NCBI GenBank assembly: GCA_011390165.1
Contig: JAABSV010000043.1
Location: forward strand, 1-32,014
Direction: 5' to 3'
Length of the DNA: 32,014 nt
DNA from: Desulfobulbaceae bacterium
Lineage (GTDB): Bacteria > Desulfobacterota > Desulfobulbia > Desulfobulbales > Desulfocapsaceae
Shown: one piece after another, positions 8,800-16,384 of the stretch
Layout: each line of letters starts with the position of its first letter
Numbering within the stretch: the first letter of the stretch is position 1
Notes under the pieces: generated by a model
Told to the model about the DNA's origin: nothing
Database searches by the model: none
Seen by the model: the letters and a program-made list of their open reading frames with translations, nothing else
Translations under genes and position numbers: made by a program

Positions 8800-8832
8800 T
8801 GGTCACGCTCTACCGGTGGTCATATTTGACCA
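8800..8832. promoter_or_regulatory. Tandem GGT-N8-ACC activator sites (pair 2)
   Basis: The dyads are TGGTCACGCTCTACCG (8800-8815) and TGGTCATATTTGACCA (8817-8832), offset by 17 bp. The second is identical over all 16 bases to the site at 18514-18529, nearly 10 kb away. The pair sits about 130 bp above the -12 element of the promoter at 8685, as in the other copies. Confidence 0.7.
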
Positions 8833-9074
8833 TCGTTTTAGGAGCAAACGAACCAGTGACAAGCAGGCGCTTCGGGCGGTATTAGGACGGACTATTTGAG
8901 ACCGGCTCGGTCACTGCCGAAATCCTGCTGCGGTCTACAAAGAACCGCACCTTGACGGTCGATGCGATTCTTTTGGCAGGTAGACAACAACATATTCTCC
9001 GGGCTACTGATTGACAGGCTGGACGTCACGAACGCGCACGACAGCCTGTCGGGGATGGTCGTATTGGCGCTGAT
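8833..9074. other. Spacer downstream of csbD with one inverted repeat
   Basis: The only clear structure is GACAGGCT (9013-9020) with its exact complement AGCCTGTC (9043-9050), an 8-bp stem with a 22-nt loop located 25-62 bp beyond the csbD stop. There is no T-run, so terminator function is uncertain. A plus-strand stretch at about 8889-9013 is open but has no start codon. I do not call a gene there. Confidence 0.35.
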
Positions 9075-9254
9075 TTATTTATGGAGCGCCTTCTTGGCTC
9101 GACCCGCCTCTTCCTGACCCTTACCTTTCATTTTCTCGACTTTACCGTCGATTTCCAACTCGGGATTTTTAGAGATTTTGCCGGTGGTTTCTTTGACCTT
9201 TCCTTTAGCTTGATGCATTTTGCCCTTTGCTTTGTCCTTGTCGCTCTCTTTCAT
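9075..9254 (-). CDS. CsbD family stress-response protein
   Basis: The 59-residue, highly charged protein begins MKESDKDKAKGKMHQAKGKV and continues KETTGKISKNPELEIDGKVEKMKGKGQE. This is the Lys/Gly/Glu heptad-like pattern of CsbD proteins, which are small stress-induced helical proteins of unclear mechanism. AGAGGAA upstream supports the ATG at 9254 over a longer in-frame reading to 9317. A sigma54-type promoter with paired activator sites lies 107-251 bp upstream, linking it to the BON and DUF6600 genes. Confidence 0.9.
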   Translation of the reverse strand: MKESDKDKAKGKMHQAKGKVKETTGKISKNPELEIDGKVEKMKGKGQEEAGRAKKALHK

Positions 9255-9360
9255 GGTGTTCCTCTTGATGCTATAGATTTCATTTCGTTGGCAGCCGGCA
9301 AAAAAGGAGTGGTTCACGGTACTGCACCACCCCTGCCGGCCTTCCTGTTATCTTTCCTAC

Positions 9361-9375
9361 GCAATTGTCGCGCCG
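9361..9375 (-). promoter_or_regulatory. Sigma54 (-24/-12) promoter for csbD
   Basis: The minus-strand sequence CGGCGCGACAATTGC keeps GGC, CG and TTGC with the 10-nt GG-to-GC spacing. The start point would be near 9349, about 95 nt above csbD. The dyad pair at 9473-9505 is centred about 128 bp upstream of the -12 element. Confidence 0.65.
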
Positions 9376-9472
9376 GTTTGCCCCTTTTTCAGAATTTTCA
9401 CTCATACTACCGTAATTACGTAATAATTTTTACCAACAAGAGAAACATGATCCAATGCAAGCAACACCAACC

Positions 9473-9505
9473 TGGTCACAGGCAACCTCTGGTCGCATGT
9501 GGCCG
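9473..9505. promoter_or_regulatory. Tandem GGT-N8-ACC/GCC activator sites (pair 3)
   Basis: TGGTCACAGGCAACCT (9473-9488) and TGGTCGCATGTGGCCG (9490-9505) are again offset by 17 bp. The second has GCC in place of ACC. They serve, by position, the csbD promoter at 9361. Confidence 0.55.
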
Positions 9506-9570
9506 AGCGGATACGCCAAATTCTGGTTGGCTCATGTTTTTTTACGATTCAAGTACCATTGGTTGGCCAC

Positions 9571-9603
9571 AGGTCATATATCGCCACTGGTCACGCATAA
9601 CCG
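9571..9603. promoter_or_regulatory. Tandem GGT-N8-ACC/GCC activator sites (pair 4)
   Basis: AGGTCATATATCGCCA (9571-9586) and TGGTCACGCATAACCG (9588-9603) are offset by 17 bp. Their midpoint is about 140 bp upstream of the -12 GC of the plus-strand promoter at 9714, roughly one helical turn further than in the other pairs. They could also act on csbD. Confidence 0.5.
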
Positions 9604-9713
9604 CGCACTGCCGGTACTGATTCCACTCAAAGCGGAAAATGTTCAGCTCGTTCTCCGAAAATTACCCATCGATATCAGGATGATGGGTTTATTCCCCTCA
9701 ATACGGCTGATTT

Positions 9714-9730
9714 CGGCACAGGCTCTGCAA
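9714..9730 (+). promoter_or_regulatory. Sigma54 (-24/-12) promoter, plus strand
   Basis: CGGCACAGGCTCTGCAA has GGCAC and TGCA elements with 10 nt between GG and GC. It points toward the tiny ORFs at 9795 and 9907, divergent from csbD. The predicted start is near 9740. Confidence 0.55.
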
Positions 9731-9742
9731 TCGACAAGAGAT

Positions 9743-9757
9743 CAGTGTTGAACACTG
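9743..9757. promoter_or_regulatory. Perfect dyad at the predicted transcript start
   Basis: CAGTGTT-G-AACACTG is a perfect 7-bp-arm palindrome with a single central base. It lies at about +4 to +18 of the transcript predicted from the promoter at 9714. The one-base centre fits a protein-binding operator better than an RNA hairpin. No binding protein can be named. Confidence 0.4.
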
Positions 9758-9794
9758 TTCACGTCCCCTGCCAAGTGATGGAGTCGGATCGGTA

Positions 9795-9923
9795 GTGGTT
9801 ATCCTGCTCATTCTGCTGCCAACCGGGACAATCCAGCCTGACTGGGGATACAGGGAAAACGCAGAAAACGCAGAAAACGCAGACAAGTCTGCAAGGAGTT
9901 ATAAAAATGGAGATTCTAACTGA
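9795..9923 (+). CDS. Possible 42-aa small membrane peptide
   Basis: The GTG-initiated frame reads VVILLILLPTGTIQPDWGYR, then (ENA)x3 and DKSARSYKNGDSN. It has a hydrophobic start and a PDWGY motif faintly recalling small DUF3309-type proteins. GGAG is 11 nt upstream. It would be the first ORF downstream of the plus-strand sigma54 promoter and overlaps the 54-codon ORF by 17 bp. The frame has no ATG, so this is a weak call. Confidence 0.25.
   Translation: MVILLILLPTGTIQPDWGYRENAENAENADKSARSYKNGDSN
9856..9892 (+). repeat. Three 9-bp repeats followed by a hairpin
   Basis: AAAACGCAG occurs three times in tandem (9856-9882). The last copy runs into GCAGAC-AA-GTCTGC (9879-9892), a perfect 6-bp inverted repeat ending directly before AAGGAG (9893-9898), the ribosome site of the 54-codon ORF. 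The hairpin could affect access to that site. Confidence 0.5.
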
Positions 9924-10071
9924 AGAGTATCAGGAAACTGGGTCGGAACACTCTGAGGAGAAAAGCCAGCAGATCATCGCTGTGATTGAGGAGGGCCCAT
10001 CGTCGGTTTCCGAAAACGCCTTGATGATCAGACCGATTGCCGGTCCGTTACAAGTGCTCACCAGCCGATGA
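9907..10071 (+). CDS. Small acidic hypothetical protein (54 aa)
   Basis: AAGGAG is followed after 8 nt by ATG, opening a 54-codon frame. The product starts MEILTEEYQETGSEHSEEKS, is acidic in its first half and ends MIRPIAGPLQVLTSR. No domain is recognised. It lies downstream of the plus-strand -24/-12 promoter and converges on the activator gene at 10210. The next 138 bp (10072-10209) hold nothing I can support. Confidence 0.45.
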   Translation: MEILTEEYQETGSEHSEEKSQQIIAVIEEGPSSVSENALMIRPIAGPLQVLTSR

Positions 10072-10209
10072 AACTGGAGACGATTGCGCAGACGCCTCGA
10101 TTCGGGACGCAACCGCCTTGAAATCTAAAAACAAACCAAATAGGTACGTCGAACGGTCAGCACAGTACTGCCTGAAGGCGAGATCCTTCCTGGCTAATCA
10201 CTCAGGCAA

Positions 10210-11865
10210 TCAGGACTTATGGATATTGAGCTTGACCATGCGGGCGCGCAGGGTGCTCCGGTCGAGCCCCAGTATTGCAGCGGCACTGTTCTGCCCGCTC
10301 ACTTTCCAGTTGGTCTGTTCAAGCACCCGGAGGATATGGTTTCTCTCGATCACCTCCAGGGTTTCCGCTCCCGAGGGAAGAAACTTGGGCGGTTTTTTCA
10401 GTTGATCGGCGAGGTGCAGTTTGGGACCGGATGAGTTGATCACCGCCCGTTCCAGAACGTTTTCCAGTTCCCGAATATTGCCAGGCCACTGGTACCCCTG
10501 CAACTCTGTCATGACACTGGCAGAGATATGGTTGATACTCTTGCCCATCCGTTTGGCAATCTTTTCGACGTAAAATTCCACCAGAAGTGGGATATCATCG
10601 AGGCGATCGCGTAGCGGCGGCATGATGATGGGGAAGATATTCAGCCGATACCAGAGATCCTCGCGAAAGCCTCCCTTCTGGACTTCCTCCTCCAGGTCGC
10701 GATTGGTGGCGGCAATGATCCGGACGTCGACTTTTATCGTCCGTGAGCCACCCAACCGTTCAAATTCTCCGTCCTGGACCACCCTCAGCAGCTTGGCCTG
10801 CAGATCGATCGGTAATTCTCCGATCTCATCGAGAAAAAGGGTGGCTTTGTCAGCGATTTCAAAGCGCCCGAAATGCCTGGAGAGGGCTCCGGTGAAGGCC
10901 CCTTTCTCGTGACCGAACAATTCGCTTTCGATCAGGTTGGAGGGCAGCGCGGCACAGTTGACCTTGACCAAAGGCCTGCTCCTGCGCAGGCTGCCGCTGT
11001 GGATGGCCCGGGCGACCAGTTCCTTGCCGGTACCGGTCTCACCCAGGACCAAAACGGTGGTGTCGCTGCTGGCGATCTGCTCCACCTTGTGGAGGACGAA
11101 TTTGAGGCTGCCACTTTGGCCGATGATCTTCTCGTGGTTGTATTCCAGTTTGAGTTCATCCTGCAGATAGGCAGTTTCCGCTTCAAGTTTGTTTTTTAGC
11201 TTTTTGATTTCAGTAAGCGCTTTTTCTGAGGCGTTTTTTCCTTTCTCCGCTTCATCTTTGGCGACGACGAGTTCGGCTGTCCGATTGGCAACCAGTTCCT
11301 CGAGATCCCTTTTTTGGTCTTCTCGCTCGGTCACATCCTCGATCGCCAGGAGGATCAACTCGGCCTGGCCTGTTTTCTGATATATCCGCCTGGCATTCAG
11401 GTGCATGACCTTGCGACCGATGCTCTCAAAGGTGTGTTCCACTTCCAGATCGTTAAAGACCGAGTTCTTCGGAAGAATCTCTTCCAGCAATTCCCTCAAC
11501 TTGAGGATGTTCCATTGCTGGTTGCCGAGATCGAAGATCAACACCCCCTCGGTTTCCTCCGGCTTGACCTCGAAGGTCTGATAGAAGGAACGATTGGCCT
11601 TGATCACATGGAGACGAGGATCAAGGAAGACCAGAGGTTCACGAATCGAATCGAGTATGTTGCCGAATACCTTGAAAACAGTCTGCAAGCGTTGAAATTT
11701 CCCATCAATTTTCTTGATGACATGGTCCATTGTTTCTATATCGCTGATTGCATTTTTTGGGGTAACAGCGCAACACGACCCGTAGCGACTTGAAAACATG
11801 CCGGGGAAAATCGACGCCGACAATTCATCCAGCCTGGCTACGGTTACCTCACCTTTCTTGTCCAT
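10210..11865 (-). CDS. Sigma54-dependent activator (PAS, AAA+, Fis)
   Basis: This is a 551-residue enhancer-binding protein. Residues about 63-178 form a PAS domain ([20 protein letters not shown]). Residues 180-245 form a coiled coil. The AAA+ domain spans about 245-485, with Walker A GETGTGKE (275-282), the sigma54-contacting loop GAFTGA (322-327), Walker B LFLDEI (343-348) and the FREDLWYRL arginine-finger region. A Fis-type helix-turn-helix is at 503-549. There is no receiver domain, so the signal is probably sensed by PAS or a partner. The ATG at 11865 lacks a clear ribosome site, and coding-like sequence ([14 protein letters not shown]) continues 18 codons upstream to an in-frame TAA without an ATG. 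It is the obvious candidate to bind the GGT-N8-ACC pairs around it. That assignment is inference. Confidence 0.93.
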   Translation of the reverse strand: MDKKGEVTVARLDELSASIFPGMFSSRYGSCCAVTPKNAISDIETMDHVIKKIDGKFQRLQTVFKVFGNILDSIREPLVFLDPRLHVIKANRSFYQTFEVKPEETEGVLIFDLGNQQWNILKLRELLEEILPKNSVFNDLEVEHTFESIGRKVMHLNARRIYQKTGQAELILLAIEDVTEREDQKRDLEELVANRTAELVVAKDEAEKGKNASEKALTEIKKLKNKLEAETAYLQDELKLEYNHEKIIGQSGSLKFVLHKVEQIASSDTTVLVLGETGTGKELVARAIHSGSLRRSRPLVKVNCAALPSNLIESELFGHEKGAFTGALSRHFGRFEIADKATLFLDEIGELPIDLQAKLLRVVQDGEFERLGGSRTIKVDVRIIAATNRDLEEEVQKGGFREDLWYRLNIFPIIMPPLRDRLDDIPLLVEFYVEKIAKRMGKSINHISASVMTELQGYQWPGNIRELENVLERAVINSSGPKLHLADQLKKPPKFLPSGAETLEVIERNHILRVLEQTNWKVSGQNSAAAILGLDRSTLRARMVKLNIHKS

Positions 11866-12233
11866 GTCATCAAGCCGCTCGGCATACTTGAGCCGGGCAT
11901 CGGTGGCAGATTTGTCAATTTAATCCAAATGTAACACCCTTAAAAATATAGCCATATATCTCAGAAAGTTATGCGGGGGAAAAATCTCTTGTGGTACTGC
12001 AATTGTTTTTCTGGCATCAAGCGACCATTTTTTCACCCCACCCCAGGCTTGGCGGCAGCCGCAGGGTGTCATGTGTCATATGAGCGTGGTAGAGGTCTGC
12101 CAGAGCATTGCCTCGTCCCAGTCAATTCTTTGGTCCGCAGGCAGTGCACACCAGGGCCGATGAGCAGACAACCGAATACCGGCAAGCACTCACAGATAAG
12201 GCCACTGGCCTTGGTGCCGCCGAGTTATTGGAA
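11866..12233. other. Long leader or spacer above the activator gene
   Basis: If transcription starts at the -24/-12 site at 12234, about 357 nt of untranslated leader precede the activator gene. The minus strand holds only a 20-codon ORF (MTHDTLRLPP...) without a ribosome site. I see no riboswitch-like core or RNA gene. Confidence 0.3.
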
Positions 12234-12248
12234 GCAAGGTTCATGCCC
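12234..12248 (-). promoter_or_regulatory. Sigma54 (-24/-12) promoter above activator gene
   Basis: The minus-strand sequence GGGCATGAACCTTGC keeps GGCA, G and TTGC with the 10-nt spacing. It points to the activator gene at 11865. No GGT-N8-ACC pair lies upstream. A different palindrome does, at about 125 bp. Confidence 0.5.
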
Positions 12249-12334
12249 TGCCTGCAACCAGGCGATATTATATGATTTTACAAACAATATTGGTTAGTTA
12301 CAGGAATGGACAGGCTTAGGATTTGCCGAAAAAA

Positions 12335-12383
12335 GTGTTGCGTGCAACACAAATCCTGCTTTGCTTGCTGTTGCGTGTCACAC
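12335..12383. promoter_or_regulatory. Two GTGTTGC-N2-GCAACAC-type dyads
   Basis: GTGTTGCGTGCAACAC (12335-12350) is a perfect 7-bp-arm palindrome. CTGTTGCGTGTCACAC (12368-12383) matches it at 13 of 16 positions, 33 bp away. The pair is centred about 125 bp above the -12 element at 12234, the usual distance for a sigma54 enhancer. Confidence 0.5.
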
Positions 12384-12406
12384 TTTTATGTTGCGGTTAC
12401 TCAGGT

Positions 12407-12586
12407 TCATAATGGCCGTTCTCGAGGCCACTTCCCCCATGGATCTTCCAGGTCGGTGGCGATCGCCGACGCTGAATCTGGCATGGTGATCTCCTCCCCG
12501 CTCACGATGGTGTCATCGGCAATTTGCCGAGCTGCGCTTACTGCTCTCCCCGTGGGGATATTTGTCTCCGATGCCTTTCTTCCCAA
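12407..12586 (-). CDS. Possible small ORF directly after CheBR-PAS stop
   Basis: The frame of the CheBR-PAS gene stays open for 60 codons after its TGA (12590-12592), down to a TGA at 12407-12409. The peptide reads coding-like (NIPTGRAVSAARQIADDTIV, then SGEEITMPDSASAIATDLED). A TTG at 12586 is 11-12 nt below GGAGAAGG. An internal ATG at 12484 has a strong GGGGAGGAG ribosome site and would give a 25-residue peptide. It is either a short overlapping gene, or a former C-terminal extension cut off by a new stop. Confidence 0.3.
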   Translation of the reverse strand: MGRKASETNIPTGRAVSAARQIADDTIVSGEEITMPDSASAIATDLEDPWGKWPRERPL

Positions 12587-12589
12587 CGA

Positions 12590-15500
12590 TCATTGAACCT
12601 TCTCCAGGGGCTGGTCGATCTTTGCTCCCTTCACCCTCTCTGTTGTCGCAATCGCGTACACCTGGCCTGTTTTATTGACCAAGGCGGTTGACGTCATCAG
12701 GACTTCCATGATCTTGCCATCCTTTTTGATTCGCTGCGTATGACAGGTTTTGAGATTTTCCGCCCTGCTCAGCTGATGGAGATGGGCCAGGGTGTCCTTG
12801 CGCAAACTCTTTGGGACCAGGTCGTGGACATTCATCGCCAGCGCCTCGGCCTCACTCCATCCATACATTTTCACCGCCGCCGGATTCCAGGCAAGGATAC
12901 GGCCATCCAAATCCTGAACGGTGATGGCGTCATGGGCATCCCGCCCGACAACCGCCAGCCGCAACTGCTCGTTGGCCTGGTGCAGCGCGTCCTTCACTTT
13001 CTTGGCCTCGGTGATGTCGATAAAGGTGACCACCGCCCCCTCTATCACATTATCGAGGGTGCGGTAGGGTTGGATACGCAGGATGTACCATCTGCCGTCG
13101 GCGGACTCCACCTCCACTTCCCTGGCAACCAGGGTAGCCAGCACCGACTGGACGTCCTCCGCCAGTTGGTCGTAACTCACCAGATTGGAGACGAAATGGC
13201 TCACCGGTCGACCGATATCGCTGGCGATCAGGTTGATGATATCGGTCGCGGCCGGGGTGAAGCGCAGGATGTTCAGGCTGTGATCGACAAAGACAGTGGC
13301 TATGCCGGTGCCGGACAACAGATTGTTCATGTCGTTGTTGGCCCGCGACAGGTCGCCCACCTTGGTCTGCAGTTCCGTATTGATCGTGGCGAGCTCCTCA
13401 TTGATCGATTGCAACTCCTCCTTGGACGTCTCCAATTCCTCGTTGGTCGATTGCAATTCTTCGTTGATCGACTGCATTTCTTCGTTGGACGACTTGAGCT
13501 CCTCATTGGCGGTCTGAAGATATTCCTCCTTAACCCAGAGTTCCTGCCTGAGAGCAGCTATCCGGGCACTTGCCCGGATCTCTGAAGAGCTGTCGGGATC
13601 AACAGCCTCGTCACCGCCGTTCTCGACATAGGCTAGTCGTGCCTTGCCGGGATCAAAGGATGTGCATTCCTCGAGCATGATCAGATAGAGAGATGTCGAC
13701 AGAGCGGCCGGGGGCTTCATCTCACCCCCTTGCTGGGATGGACGGGCGGCCAGGGGGCAGATGGTCAGGGTCGTCGGGGAAAAATTACCGTTGGTTTTGA
13801 CCAACAGGCCGGTGCGGCGCACCTGCTCCCGGGTTCCCACTGCCCTTTTCAGTGCCGAGGCCAGATCGCCGCGCAATCCTTCCCGGGCCATCTTCAAAAT
13901 ATTGTAGATACCGGTCTCACCCGGGGCCGGTTCCAGATACATGCCGGCGCGCCCGTGAAGATAGAGGATGTCGCCATGGCCGTTGACCAGGGCGCCGGTG
14001 GGAGCGACCTGCCGCAGGATGGCCTGCTCGGTCAGCTCGCGCAGCGACATTTTCCCCGGTGTGTCGCTGCTGCGCTCTTTCGGCTGGACCACAGTGGCGG
14101 CCTCGCTTAACTGCAGTATTCGACCGAATGCGGCGCGCTGCATCTCCTGGGTATGTTCCTGGCGTCGATACAGTTTCAGTTGGCGGTCGAGAGGCGAAAA
14201 CAGATCACTGAATTCGCCAACCGTTTCCGATTTGCCGAGAAAGAGAAATCCGCCCGGGTTCAGGGCATAATGGAAGAGAGGGATGAGTTTTTTCTGCAGA
14301 TCAACCCCCATGTAGATGAGAAGGTTGCGGCAACAGAGCAGATCGATCTTGGAAAAGGGCGGATCCTTGATCACGTTCTGTTCGGAAAAAACAATCGTGT
14401 CGCGGATTCTTTTCTTGATTCGGTAGGTGCTGCCATCGCCCTCGGTGGTAAAAAAAGCGGCCAGCCGCTCGACGCTGATATCGGCGGCGATGCTGTTCGG
14501 ATAGAGACCGGTGCGGGCTTTTGCTATCGCCTGACTGTCGATATCGGTAGCAAAAATCTGTACGGAATGGCTGCGATGCTCTTTTTCCAGCTGTTCCTGG
14601 AGGAGAATGGCGATTGACACGGCCTCTTCTCCGGTGGCGCAGCCGGCTGACCAGACACGGATCAGGCTGCCCGCCGGTTTGTTGGCAAAGAGCGCGGGGA
14701 GAACCTGTTCCTCGAGTTGCCGAAAGCTACCCGGGTCACGGAAGAAACGGGTCACGCCGATCAGCAGATCGCGAAAAAGCGCTTCGACTTCAGAGGGTTT
14801 TTCCTGCAAAAACTGCAGGTAGTTGTCTATCGATTCAATCTGGTTTATGGCCAGGCGTCTTTCGATTCGGCGATTGATGGTATTTGGCTTGTACTGGGAA
14901 AAATCGTGGCCGGTATGGTCGCGCAGCAGGACGAAGATCTTTTTCAGGGCGCTGCCTTTTTTCGTGGCCGGGATGGGGGGTACTTTGGCGTTTTTGTCGA
15001 AGGCGCGGCCGGCGTAGGCAATGAGCTGTTCCGGCATTTCCGACGGCAGCAGTTCATAGTCCACCAGCCCCGTGGCGATGGCACTGCGTAGCATGCCGTC
15101 GTATTCGGTCGAACTCGGCCTCTGGGCCATGGCCATACCACCCTCGGCCTTGATATCTCTCAATCCCTGGGTTCCGTCACTGCCGGTACCGGAGAGGACG
15201 ATGCAGATGGCCCGCTCACGCTGATCCCGGGCCAGCGAACGGAAAAAAAAGTCGATCGGCATCCGCCGACCACGGGGAGCGGAAGGTTCGAACAACCTGA
15301 GGCTGCCCTTGGAAAATGCCATGACCCGGTTAGGTGGGATAATGTAGGTGCAGTTCGGTTGCACCATCATCCCGTCCTCGACCTCGAAGACCTGCATGCT
15401 GGTGTAGCGTTTGATGAGCTCGGTGAGGATGCTCTTGTGATCCGGGGCGAGATGCTGCACCAGGACAAAGGCCATGTCAGGATGGCTGTTGGCCGGCATG

Positions 15501-15691
15501 CCGGAAAAGAAGGCTTCAAAGGCCGCCAGCCCACCAGCTGAAGCACCGATGCCGACGACCGGAAAGTCGGTCCACGGTTCGGCCTGTTCCAGCACCTCGT
15601 CCCTTTTGTCGGCAACCTTCCCGGATTTTGCTTTTAGAGCAACCGGTATGGCCTTCGTAGCCGGGACCTGGGTTTTCTTGCCTGCTGTCAT
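12590..15691 (-). CDS. CheB-CheR-PAS fusion sensor protein (paralogue 1)
   Basis: This is a 1033-residue protein. The ATG at 15691 is preferred because GGAGG lies 7 nt before it. Upstream in-frame ATGs at 15715 and 15781 are weaker. Residues about 44-230 are a CheB methylesterase with the triad in GASAGG (Ser51), VQHLAPDH (His80) and SGTGSDG (Asp172). Residues 250-500 are CheR, with the SAM motif VWSAGCATGEEA. About 720-775 form a coiled coil of NEELxSx heptads. Two PAS domains fill 780-1030. There is no kinase domain, receiver or chemoreceptor nearby, so output is likely by methylation, demethylation or protein contact. It is the last clear gene of a minus-strand group from 18218 down. A second paralogue is at 18833 on the other strand. 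Confidence 0.92.
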   Translation of the reverse strand: MTAGKKTQVPATKAIPVALKAKSGKVADKRDEVLEQAEPWTDFPVVGIGASAGGLAAFEAFFSGMPANSHPDMAFVLVQHLAPDHKSILTELIKRYTSMQVFEVEDGMMVQPNCTYIIPPNRVMAFSKGSLRLFEPSAPRGRRMPIDFFFRSLARDQRERAICIVLSGTGSDGTQGLRDIKAEGGMAMAQRPSSTEYDGMLRSAIATGLVDYELLPSEMPEQLIAYAGRAFDKNAKVPPIPATKKGSALKKIFVLLRDHTGHDFSQYKPNTINRRIERRLAINQIESIDNYLQFLQEKPSEVEALFRDLLIGVTRFFRDPGSFRQLEEQVLPALFANKPAGSLIRVWSAGCATGEEAVSIAILLQEQLEKEHRSHSVQIFATDIDSQAIAKARTGLYPNSIAADISVERLAAFFTTEGDGSTYRIKKRIRDTIVFSEQNVIKDPPFSKIDLLCCRNLLIYMGVDLQKKLIPLFHYALNPGGFLFLGKSETVGEFSDLFSPLDRQLKLYRRQEHTQEMQRAAFGRILQLSEAATVVQPKERSSDTPGKMSLRELTEQAILRQVAPTGALVNGHGDILYLHGRAGMYLEPAPGETGIYNILKMAREGLRGDLASALKRAVGTREQVRRTGLLVKTNGNFSPTTLTICPLAARPSQQGGEMKPPAALSTSLYLIMLEECTSFDPGKARLAYVENGGDEAVDPDSSSEIRASARIAALRQELWVKEEYLQTANEELKSSNEEMQSINEELQSTNEELETSKEELQSINEELATINTELQTKVGDLSRANNDMNNLLSGTGIATVFVDHSLNILRFTPAATDIINLIASDIGRPVSHFVSNLVSYDQLAEDVQSVLATLVAREVEVESADGRWYILRIQPYRTLDNVIEGAVVTFIDITEAKKVKDALHQANEQLRLAVVGRDAHDAITVQDLDGRILAWNPAAVKMYGWSEAEALAMNVHDLVPKSLRKDTLAHLHQLSRAENLKTCHTQRIKKDGKIMEVLMTSTALVNKTGQVYAIATTERVKGAKIDQPLEKVQ

Positions 15692-15853
15692 ATAAGGGCC
15701 TCCATTGTCGAACATTGGCTCATTTGATTCAACCCTGAGGCCGGGAAATGTTGTCCTCTTTTCCGGCATACCGGCAGGCATCTCCCCCCCCGCGCAAGAG
15801 CCCAGCCTCTCAGCAGGTCGAGAACCGGTCGTATCCTGTCCACCTTATCCACC

Positions 15854-16333
15854 CTAGCGAACCGCAACCGCTCCAGTCTGCTCATGAGATGGTGCCGGAA
15901 AGTCCGCCCAGGCCATAGTCTCTTGATCTACTTGTTGGAAATATCCGGCGATTCTGGCCTTAATCTGTCGCTCCGTCATCTTCTCAGCTGTCTCAATACC
16001 GTTTATCCGGCCACTCAATGGGCCCCGCTCGATGCGATCCAGCAGCTCGCCTTTGGCCTCCCCCGGCCCGCAGATATAGATGCCGCTGGCGTTGCGCATG
16101 CTGAAAATGATCTTGTAGTAGTAGCAGTTCAGCTCCCCTGCCAGAGCAGCCCGACGGCAGTCATCGGCCAGATCCTGCAGCCCTTCGTACGGGTCCGTAA
16201 ACGGTGAATCATCTGTGCGGAAAAGCTGTTTGTCCACCCTCGACAGCAATGTCCAGGCTTGCAGCCTCTGTTCGTCAATATCAACGATGACCGCCTTGTA
16301 ATGATCCAGCCAGACACCCATTTTCGTTCCCAT
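15854..16333 (-). CDS. Conserved hypothetical (eRF1/host-attachment-like)
   Basis: This 159-residue protein starts MGTKMGVWLDHYKAVIVDID and contains NCYYYKIIF, then GIYICGPGEAKGELLDRIE and TAEKMTERQIKARI. The G-V-W-x-D-x-x-K-A-V-I-V start and the GPGEAKGEL motif recall a bacterial family distantly related to eRF1/VLRF1-type domains, often annotated as hypothetical or host attachment protein. That resemblance is from memory. AAGGGGGAG precedes the ATG at 16333, and ATG 16321 is an alternative. It lies 51 bp below the radical SAM gene and 162 bp above CheBR-PAS, so it is likely co-transcribed. Its function is unknown. Confidence 0.75.
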   Translation of the reverse strand: MGTKMGVWLDHYKAVIVDIDEQRLQAWTLLSRVDKQLFRTDDSPFTDPYEGLQDLADDCRRAALAGELNCYYYKIIFSMRNASGIYICGPGEAKGELLDRIERGPLSGRINGIETAEKMTERQIKARIAGYFQQVDQETMAWADFPAPSHEQTGAVAVR

Positions 16334-16384
16334 CGGCTCCCCCTTGCAGTTGCTTACGTCATCTATGCCGGTACACCGTGATCC

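Noticed and set aside
8889..9013. Open plus-strand stretch translating to GLFETGSVTAEILLRSTKNR and onward
   Set aside because: It has no start codon or ribosome site, and a stop just upstream. The coding-like look is not enough.
9750..9760. GAACACTGTTC as a LexA/SOS box
   Set aside because: The three-base centre does not match the known GAAC-N4-GTTC box. The better description is the larger CAGTGTT-G-AACACTG dyad.
9856..9882. Short tandem repeats as a CRISPR array
   Set aside because: The units are 9 bp and directly adjacent, with no spacers. No cas genes are in the window.
15794..15807. Possible sigma54 promoter (GGCTGGGCTCTTGC, minus) above CheBR-PAS paralogue 1
   Set aside because: Spacing and TTGC fit, but the -24 half matches only GGC and no GGT-N8-ACC pair lies upstream. 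It is kept only as a weak possibility.
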